From Allacma fusca (Eukaryota; Arthropoda; Collembola; Symphypleona; Sminthuridae), in assembly GCA_947179485.1 (NCBI GenBank), contig OX359245.1, positions 76,185,067 through 76,249,066 on the forward strand: 64,000 bases of DNA. Reading direction: 5' to 3'. This document shows, in pieces, positions 56,765 through 64,000 of the stretch. A program made the position numbers and the translations under genes. The number at the start of each line of letters is the position of its first letter. The stretch's first letter is position 1. The notes below the pieces were generated by a model. The model did not search any database. It was not told where the DNA came from and saw nothing but the letters and a program-made list of their open reading frames with translations.

Positions 56765-58957
56765 CTAGTATACTTTCCGTTTGACCAACTCCAATCCAAA
56801 TAATGCGAGACATCCTAACCAGCCAATAACAACTAACACAAATACAATTAAAATATTTGAGTTATCCAAAGACAGGGGTTGAAAGGCTTGCACAATCTGA
56901 TCATTAGCTAGATTATTCTGAGCCAGCCGATTAAATCGCTCGCTGTAAATCCGTTCCCATTTATCCCACAAGCTCAAAATCCCAGAGTAGACCAGACGCT
57001 GAAATCTATCTAACGGTATGTTCTTAAAAATAATACTGGGCATGTTGTAAAAATGCACGAGATTTTCATTACGAAGGAATCTATCTGACGCATGCCAATT
57101 GTGATGAAAACGTGGCGTCTTTCCTAATTTCGTTAAATTAAGAAATGACTCCCAGTAACGAATGAATTCTGACTCTATAACCACTAGAGCTGTTTTTGGG
57201 GCGGACATTTTCGAAGTTAAAAACTCTACATCGAGCTCATCTGAACAAATGTAATAGATTCTATCTGTCAAATTTTCAAGAAACTTATAATTGTAAGTTG
57301 CACCATGAAAGTCTTGTGGCAATCTCAACAACTCTTCGTTAATTCTATACATCAGGATGCAGCTACTCCCACCGATATTGTCATCGTCACAATATTTCAA
57401 AGTCAGGTTCGGTTTTTCTTGTGGGTAATCATCCCCTTGCTGTAAAATCCGTTTGTAGCGTTTCTCAAGTTTGGATCGTCTCTTACGACACTTTCGTTCT
57501 GTAGAAATAGTGTACAGTGTAAAATTTTCCATCTTCGTCAAGTGCTTCCATTTCGTTTCAAAGGGGTACCCAATGGAGTAATCGGATTTAGCGACACCCT
57601 TGTAAGAGTTTGTCAGCACAATAGTCGCAAATAGCCAAAACATGCCAACAGCAGAACAAAATCTTGACAAGGATTCCAATTTCTTACTTTTACCTTTCAG
57701 AGGCGTTTCGCTATCACACTGTTCGAGCAAAGTGCCTATGAACCACAAGACATGGTGAGATGTTACAACGTCGGACCAACAAATACCGACTCTAGACGCA
57801 TACCACATTGAAACCAATGCAATGGCTACTATCACAAATGATGTTGTTACAATTAACGTCCACCACATCTGCGTCTCAAAAGGTTTGAACAACATGTAAC
57901 CATCTCTAATGTTGGACACGGAATCAGATGTTATAAATTTAAATCCCCGAAAATAAGTGTCCGTCCCTTCTAAACGATAGTGACCATTGTACTCAAATGC
58001 TGTTCCTGCTCCTAGAGCTACTGTTGGTAATATATGATCACGTTCAATATCATCTGATGGCGTAAAATTCAAACTCTGCCATAAATTCAGGCATATGGCT
58101 TGCTCGACGTCTATCAAGTATGTAGATCTAAATGGGAATGTATCCGTTACCAAGACATTGTTTTGTAAATCTTCATAATCGATATTGTACTTTGACCGAG
58201 TCATAGACCAATAAATATTCTTACCATTTTCACTTATTATTTGCGCTTGAGTCTTTATATCCTCAAACCACTGGATGTTCGCTGCATCGAAATTGGCTGA
58301 TTCATAATCGAACCATTTTGTTTCTACTTTCTTTGCACATGGTATGCACAAAAATGCCCAACTTTGGATAATATACGTGTTTCTTTGTAAATATGATGCT
58401 AAGCTTGAATTCGTGCCCACATGTTTTAATAATACCAGAAACGTTGGCACGGAATTGAGACCCGAATTCTTAATAAACAGGGGGAAGTCAATGTTGGTGG
58501 ACTGAGTTACGATAAAACCAACCAAATTGCTAAATGTCGGGGCTTCGGCTTGTATGTTGTCAATAAAATCTTTATACATTGTGAAGTGATTGTATTTGTC
58601 AGTTACTACAACGACAAAAACGGCACAAGCGGTCCAAACTAGTTTTGGTAGCGTGTGATGGCATGAGTGGCCTTTATCAGTAAATACAGGCTCGAAATGC
58701 GTTGTAAGTTGGAGAGCGTTAGGTAATCCGATGGATGTGCCTGCAATGTCAACGAACTTTCGAGAAAGTTCAATGAAATGAATTAAGCAAGAAGGGAAAC
58801 TATTAAGGATAGGATCTAGGTTTCCATCTCCAAAGATGGGCTCCTCCTCTATTTCATATTCTTCGGGTGCTTGGAACGTAATGAACGAATATGAAAAGCG
58901 AGCTAGAATTGCGATCAGGATTGATGGAAAAAGCAAAATTCGAAATGAGAAATACAT
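56765..58957 (-). CDS. Divergent ionotropic receptor (IR)-like ligand-gated channel, 730 aa
   Basis: Single-exon gene from ATG 58957 to TAG at 56765. Residues 1-24 form a signal peptide. The extracellular part contains the family motif WAFLCIPCAKK (CXXC). A ligand-binding half with FITSDSVSNIRDGYMLFKPF leads into TM1 (about 364-387), a pore-loop-like WFIGTLLEQCD, TM2 (about 435-455, WLFATIVLTNSYKG), a second extracellular lobe and TM3 (about 702-724). This is the layout of ionotropic receptors, the iGluR-derived chemosensory channels of arthropods, in their divergent intronless form. It is about 40-50 percent similar by eye to the gene at 61525-63645, in the same orientation, suggesting tandem duplication. 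Ligand unknown. It might instead serve a non-sensory role. Confidence 0.82.
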   Translation of the reverse strand: MYFSFRILLFPSILIAILARFSYSFITFQAPEEYEIEEEPIFGDGNLDPILNSFPSCLIHFIELSRKFVDIAGTSIGLPNALQLTTHFEPVFTDKGHSCHHTLPKLVWTACAVFVVVVTDKYNHFTMYKDFIDNIQAEAPTFSNLVGFIVTQSTNIDFPLFIKNSGLNSVPTFLVLLKHVGTNSSLASYLQRNTYIIQSWAFLCIPCAKKVETKWFDYESANFDAANIQWFEDIKTQAQIISENGKNIYWSMTRSKYNIDYEDLQNNVLVTDTFPFRSTYLIDVEQAICLNLWQSLNFTPSDDIERDHILPTVALGAGTAFEYNGHYRLEGTDTYFRGFKFITSDSVSNIRDGYMLFKPFETQMWWTLIVTTSFVIVAIALVSMWYASRVGICWSDVVTSHHVLWFIGTLLEQCDSETPLKGKSKKLESLSRFCSAVGMFWLFATIVLTNSYKGVAKSDYSIGYPFETKWKHLTKMENFTLYTISTERKCRKRRSKLEKRYKRILQQGDDYPQEKPNLTLKYCDDDNIGGSSCILMYRINEELLRLPQDFHGATYNYKFLENLTDRIYYICSDELDVEFLTSKMSAPKTALVVIESEFIRYWESFLNLTKLGKTPRFHHNWHASDRFLRNENLVHFYNMPSIIFKNIPLDRFQRLVYSGILSLWDKWERIYSERFNRLAQNNLANDQIVQAFQPLSLDNSNILIVFVLVVIGWLGCLALFGLELVKRKVY

Positions 58958-59015
58958 AATATATATGCGTGAGTTTTTGTTTGCTTAAATTTTCAGTGAC
59001 AAGCTTTTGCGAATG

Positions 59016-59024
59016 TATTTTATA
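59016..59024 (-). promoter_or_regulatory. Candidate TATA box of the IR-like gene
   Basis: TATAAAATA on the minus strand, 59-67 bases upstream of the ATG at 58957, implies a short 5' UTR. Confidence 0.4.
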
Positions 59025-60303
59025 CTGTAAATCAGGTTGTCTCAGGTTAGTAACAAGTGTTACCCTTAGCAAAGAAATAGAAATAATGTGGCCATGAAAT
59101 ATCCGGGTTGAAAACCTAGGTATTAAATCCACGTTAATTCTGTGAATTTGTTTCCTTTAAAATTCTCTTATAATACAATGGAAGAAGCATCTAAATAATA
59201 CTTGAATTACTTTATAGGTACTCACTTGAAAATCAAATTATTTTGAAGAGAACTCGCTACAGCGTTATTTATATAGTTCAAAGTTGATTCACAACTTTCA
59301 AATGAGCGAGGATTGCAATAAATACATATACGTTTGGAATTCATCACTTTATATAGATGTCTTCCAGGTGTTAAGAGGTTAAAATGTACAAGATACTCAA
59401 TTAGCATGTTGTTAGTATAATGAAATGACATTTTAAATGAAAGTTCGGTAATATTATCGTGAAAATACCTGTTGTATTTTATAGGCCTGCATTAAGAGTC
59501 TTCAAAGGGAATTACTATTGACTATTATTAATGGCACTCATTAACTGGATTTATGAACATGTATGGTTTACGGGGTTGGATTTAATCATGTCTTTAATGT
59601 AATATTTGGTTTTAAGTGAGGAATTACATCAGTACAATATGAGTGAGTTTTGTTGCTTTCATTTGTTTCAGTTGTTCTAAAGATGTCCAATTCATAACTT
59701 TGTAGATTGGATTATTAGGCGGCATGCATAAATTATGGAACGCTTAGTCGGTCGGTCGTGGTTTTTCTTAACGTTAAGGTACTTTTTTGTACTCTTTGAC
59801 CTAACGCAATATTTGATTAGGCCCGGTTTCAACGTGTAGGCATTCTTGGCATATTTAATGAAAACATTTTAAAGTGAGGTTTAATTTTTAAGAATATGTG
59901 TGAAAATCAAAGGACTGCAATTTCTACAAGACAAGAGTAATCTCCGACATAATTTAAGCACTAATTATTTCAGTTATTCATAAAATAATTATCATTATGA
60001 TAGTGGGTATTAGATGACATCGTTACGTATGCGTTACTCGGGTTCAGGGCTGGTCAAAAATGTGGCAAATTACCGATAGAAAATTTATGCATTCCGCCTT
60101 AATATTTTTATTTGATTTTTATTACGTGTGGCTGTGTCACGCATTAGCCTGTATTCTTCAATTAAAAACAATATCTCTGAAAATATATATACACACAATG
60201 AAATGTTCGAACGAGTGGCATAGAACCAACGCGGGATGAATAAATTGTTTTCGAAACTGTTTGAAAACCAGTGAAAATCATCCATTCTACGACCGGCCTC
60301 AAC
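59025..60303. other. Intergenic stretch between the two IR-like genes, first part
   Basis: No gene or clear repeat. Short ORFs only. Confidence 0.35.
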
Positions 60304-60679
60304 TAGGGATGCCAATGGTCTGGTCCGGACCATTTATAATGGTCCGTTATTGGTCTGGTCCGGTCTGATCCAACACTTGGACCAGACCAGATGCAATTGG
60401 TCCAGCGTCAGGACCAGACCAGACCAGACCACAAGGACCATGGTCCAAAAAGTATGCAAAATAAAAAATTAAGAGTTAACGAAATCCCATGGAACGAATT
60501 AAAAATGTCATTTATGGTGATAAAACAAGAATTTCATTGGATAAAATGTGATTGCTTAATTGTACTCTATGGTTTTCTGGACCATGGTCCGGACCATGGT
60601 CTTTGGTCTGGTCTGGTCTGAGCTTCGGACCAGACCAGTTTCATAAAAGCTGGATCAGACCAGACCATTGGCATCACTA
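60304..60679. mobile_element. hAT-like element with GGTCTGGTCC arms, 8-bp TSD
   Basis: Ends TAGGGATGCCAATGGTCTGG and, inverted, TAGTGATGCCAATGGTCTGG are flanked by GCCTCAAC (60296-60303 and 60680-60687). Both arms consist of GGTCTGGTCCGGACCA-like words. Length 376 bp, no ORF. TAGGGATG ends with an 8-bp duplication are classic hAT features. Confidence 0.88.
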
Positions 60680-60687
60680 GCCTCAAC

Positions 60688-61524
60688 AATGCCGAACTAA
60701 TCATACGCTTCTGGTAAGTATTCGCTCACTTGATTCTGACCTTACAATGGTTGAGTTTAGTCGTTTTGTGCCAACGAGCATTGCAAATTCCTCTTATAGT
60801 CAATCATCTGTGTCGTAGCGAGACCAATAAATAGAAATCGTATTGTAATTTTTGCCTGTTTATAAGACCGGCCGTCTAACGGGTGTGATTTACTAGTAAT
60901 ACATAGAGCAATTGGTCGTCAGCAGTCATGCGTAAACCCGGGCTGGTTTTCCACTAATATCCTCATGAAAAGAAGACATAATGGTAAATACCCACAGTAC
61001 GTTTCAGCCGTTTTCATTGACATACTCTTAATACATAGAATTTACTTTTGTTGAAGCATAAATTCCTTATTACCCGGAATCGGTAAAACACTAATTGGTC
61101 TTCGCAAAAGACAAGTTTTATTTAGCCAATAGTTATGCTTGTATCGATTGTGGTTTCTTCAAAATTTTGTATATCCAAGGTATTCTGGTACACCGATGTA
61201 ATGTAATGGCTTTATTGTCAACCGATATAATTGCATATGTACGTGAAAGCGGTGACGGTACATTTCAAACCACAAAACTAATTTTGATAGGGAATTCAAT
61301 ATACCTTTTGCTGTGAAAAGTTGCATTACTGTTTCGCGCACCGTGATTAGTTGACGACTTTCCTACAATGTGCAAGCTAAAGTCGTATTGTTTGTAACCA
61401 CAACAATAACCTTAATAACTCTTGTTTTACAGAAATTCCTTAAAAGTAGTATTTTACATTTTAGGCATGGGTGCACTCATGGGTAGGCCCACAATAATCG
61501 ACAACTTTGTCAATGCTATTACAA
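60688..61524. other. Intergenic stretch between the two IR-like genes, second part
   Basis: Nothing recognised beyond short ORFs. Confidence 0.35.
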
Positions 61525-63645
61525 TTAATTGCAACTCCGTCCCATCGATCGATGCGAAGTGTAGAATTCGCACATCTCGGCAACAAACACTATTAGGCAA
61601 ACCAACCATGCATAAACAATCAAGAAGAAAACAGCTGAAATATTAGAATTGTCCGTAGACAGTGGTTGAAAATCGCTTACATCCCGATCATTACGGAGAT
61701 CGCGCAGTGCTGTTACATGAACTCTGTCAGCATTCATTTTAGTCCATTCATCCCATAATCCCAAAATACCGGTGTACGCCAGTCTCTGAAATCGATCTAA
61801 CGGGTTGTTTTTATAGGCAGTGCTCGGAGCGTTTGAAAATCCCAAAATCATCTGATTACGAAGAAACCCATCAGAAACATGCCAGTTGTGATGAAAACGT
61901 TTTACCTTTACAAGCTCAGTAATCTTAAGAACTATTTCCCAGTATTGGACAAATTCGTTTTCAATAACTACCAGCGCTGATTTTGCTTCGGATAGTTCCA
62001 TAGTCAGAAAATTGTAGTTTAAGTTTTCTGGACAAATGTAATAAATTCTGCTTAGTAGAAGCTTTAAATATTCGTAGTCATATTGTTGATCCTTGAAATC
62101 TGGTGGTAGCCTACGCAGCTGATCGCGGATACTTTGAATCAACGCGCAGCTTTTTCTGCTAACGCTTTTATTGTCACAGTAATTCCAAGTAAGATTTGGT
62201 ATCAGGTCCAGCCCATCGTCTCCACTGTTCAAATGACGTTGATAACGTTTTTCCAGTTTGCGGCGCCTGGCTTGACAATCCCTGTCAGTTGAAATTGTAT
62301 AAAGGGTAAAGTTTTCCAGCTCAGTTAAATACTTCCATTTTGTTTCGAAAGGATACCCCACTGAGTAATCCGACTTCGCAATACCTTTGTATGAGTTTGT
62401 AATCAAAATACTAGCAAAAAGCCAAGTAATGCAAATAAAATTACAGAACTTTAATAGTGGCGGGCATTTCCAAATTTTCCCAATGAATGGTGTTTTGCTG
62501 TCACATTGGTCCAGTAAAATACCTGCAAACCACAATACCAGATGTGATGTCACACCACGTGGTAAGCTATTATTCGTTCTGATGGAATAACATAAAAGAA
62601 CGCTTCCAAACACTAGTATGATAACTAGCGTGGATGAAATTAATGCCCACCATACTTCCAATTGAAAAGGTTTAAATAGCATGTAGGCATCGCCAATGCT
62701 AGTCACCGAATCACTTGTTATAAATTTAAATCCACCAAATTGTGATTGTGTAACTTCCCAACTGTAATGTTCGATATATTCGTCTGCCATTCCTGTGACC
62801 AATGCAATATTTGCAGCATTGTAGACGGTTGGGTCATCACTCAGAGTAAAATTTAAACTTTGCCTTAGTTCCAAATACAACGCCTCCCCCATGCCCGGGA
62901 ATACTTTGAAATGTTGGTGGGTTGCTTTTTCTATTGTCGATTTCGTTTGTCTTACTTCAGAGAAAGGGAATGAATTCTCAAAAAAGTTTGATGGATCCAC
63001 GATCCAGTGAATATTTTTACCATCTTCACTGTCACTTCGTATTTGCTCCATGAAACTATTATACAGTTTTTCACTGTCGAAGCCAGGTTGGAATGGTTCG
63101 TATGAAAACCATTTTGAAACGTGTTTTTTTGCACACGCAGAACATAGGAAAGCCCATTTCTTAATTACAAGTGTATTATGTTGCATGTCGAATGCAAATT
63201 TTAATTTTCGGCTTGATTTTCTCAGTGTGATGAAAAACGTCGGTACATAATGCAGTGTCGAAGTTTCAATGAATTTGTGGTAGTCAATCCGTGACGTAAT
63301 CGCGATGAAAGCAATAGTATTGCTAAATATAAGTAATGAACTTCTAATATGAGGATATACACCCTTATCGTATCTCATTTGGATTGCCCTGTCGTTAGCA
63401 ACAGTCAAAATTAAAGCACAAGTTGTCCAAAATAGTTTTGGTAAAGTGCTTTCAAATGCGCGTACTTTTAAGTGTGATGGTCCATTAGTCGATGTAATCT
63501 GGACAGCGTTATTCAAACCCATTGAAGATGTAAAAATATCAATATAGTTAGGAGAGAATTCAAAAACGTTGATTACACACGCATGAAAACCAGATAGGAG
63601 AGGGGCAAAGTTGGCAATTTCAAAAATCGGTTTATCCAACTCCAT
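61525..63645 (-). CDS. Divergent ionotropic receptor (IR)-like channel, 706 aa, N-terminus probably frameshifted
   Basis: Open from ATG 63645 to TAA 61525. The order matches the gene at 56765-58957: CXXC motif (LCSACAKK), FITSDSVTSIGDAYMLFKPF, TM1 (about 331-354), WFAGILLDQCDSKTP, TM2 (about 400-421), second lobe, TM3 (about 668-692). Without upstream sequence the protein would lack a signal peptide. A signal-peptide-like ORF (ATG at 63748, MIFTFSSTIFVVIPPALFI...) ends in another phase just across this ATG, at the place where the sister gene continues from signal peptide to the PIFG motif (PIFE here). A one-base indel, real or from assembly, is therefore likely near 63632-63655. Otherwise the frame is intact. 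Confidence 0.8.
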   Translation of the reverse strand: MELDKPIFEIANFAPLLSGFHACVINVFEFSPNYIDIFTSSMGLNNAVQITSTNGPSHLKVRAFESTLPKLFWTTCALILTVANDRAIQMRYDKGVYPHIRSSLLIFSNTIAFIAITSRIDYHKFIETSTLHYVPTFFITLRKSSRKLKFAFDMQHNTLVIKKWAFLCSACAKKHVSKWFSYEPFQPGFDSEKLYNSFMEQIRSDSEDGKNIHWIVDPSNFFENSFPFSEVRQTKSTIEKATHQHFKVFPGMGEALYLELRQSLNFTLSDDPTVYNAANIALVTGMADEYIEHYSWEVTQSQFGGFKFITSDSVTSIGDAYMLFKPFQLEVWWALISSTLVIILVFGSVLLCYSIRTNNSLPRGVTSHLVLWFAGILLDQCDSKTPFIGKIWKCPPLLKFCNFICITWLFASILITNSYKGIAKSDYSVGYPFETKWKYLTELENFTLYTISTDRDCQARRRKLEKRYQRHLNSGDDGLDLIPNLTWNYCDNKSVSRKSCALIQSIRDQLRRLPPDFKDQQYDYEYLKLLLSRIYYICPENLNYNFLTMELSEAKSALVVIENEFVQYWEIVLKITELVKVKRFHHNWHVSDGFLRNQMILGFSNAPSTAYKNNPLDRFQRLAYTGILGLWDEWTKMNADRVHVTALRDLRNDRDVSDFQPLSTDNSNISAVFFLIVYAWLVCLIVFVAEMCEFYTSHRSMGRSCN

Positions 63646-63748
63646 ATTGTGGTGGCGTTTTTATTAAAAAAGGAGAACAGCAATACTGTGCTATAAAAAG
63701 CGCTGGTGGTATTACAACAAATATGGTACTACTGAATGTGAAAATCAT
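63632..63748 (-). CDS. Signal-peptide portion of the second IR-like gene, out of frame
   Basis: ATG 63748 opens a 38-codon frame with a strongly hydrophobic stretch and ends at TAA 63634-63632, overlapping the start of the 706-aa frame by 14 bases. Position and composition correspond to the signal peptide of the sister gene. It is best read as the true N-terminus of the 61525-63645 gene separated by a frameshift. Confidence 0.55.
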   Translation of the reverse strand: MIFTFSSTIFVVIPPALFIAQYCCSPFLIKTPPQYGVG

Positions 63749-63829
63749 GGTCTCAAATATGATACAGTCGGAATCGAAAATTGCTACCCCGAATGCGGAA
63801 CATTTGTGAAGGGTTATAATACAAGCCAT

Positions 63830-64000
63830 GATCGTTCTGTGGATACGATGAGTTGTTTACTGTCTTAAAATTTTGTACATTTAGAAAACAAACAGTGAAC
63901 ACTTTGGGGCAACAATTTAGCAAACAAACTTTTCACAATAGAGGAACGTCAAAATATTCGGACTTAATGCTCGTGAATTATATTCTGACAGGGGAAAACA
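63830..64000. other. Upstream flank of the second IR-like gene
   Basis: Short AT-rich sequence to the window end with no clear promoter element. Confidence 0.3.

Overview
The window looks like a repeat-rich arthropod genome segment, most likely a springtail (Collembola) or close relative. Genes have introns with GT/AG borders. A DUF4789-type secreted protein and a strongly divergent ionotropic-receptor family with intronless coding regions are both present, and the intergenic DNA is full of non-autonomous DNA transposons. The species call is inference, because no marker gene was searched.

Layout. Positions 1 to about 16,500 hold a very large Ty3/gypsy-class LTR retrotransposon on the minus strand. 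It has a repeat-filled leader, a 2,188-residue Gag, and a Pol frame open from 6,297 to the left window edge, with protease, RT, RNase H and integrase signatures. A slippery heptamer followed by a GC hairpin sits at the Gag/Pol overlap. Positions 17,600-29,100 hold a dense field of hAT-like and TA-flanked non-autonomous elements, several nested and with readable target-site duplications. One small secreted gene of odorant-binding-protein type (19,524-20,405, plus) sits between them. Around 29,788-31,825 a degenerate inverted duplication beside a 200-base assembly gap flanks a tRNA-Ser(GCT) gene. A receptor pseudogene lies at 32,256-32,740. A beta-glucuronidase gene (GH2, minus) occupies 34,871-39,145 in 12 coding exons, with two alternative versions of exon 9. 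Positions 41,235-43,845 are a foldback element whose arms are an inverted minisatellite, followed by a 3-kb hAT-like element (43,903-46,894). A three-exon DUF4789-like gene lies at 51,341-52,612 (minus). Two intact ionotropic-receptor-like genes (56,765-58,957 and 61,525-63,645, both minus) close the window.

How the parts relate. The two receptors, their pseudogene and the OBP-like gene would all fit chemosensation, but nothing shows that they are co-regulated. The most interesting general pattern is in the transposons. At least nine elements with 8-bp target duplications have arms filled with many degenerate copies of a short word, and the word differs from family to family. The TA-flanked foldback elements range from one to many internal repeat units.
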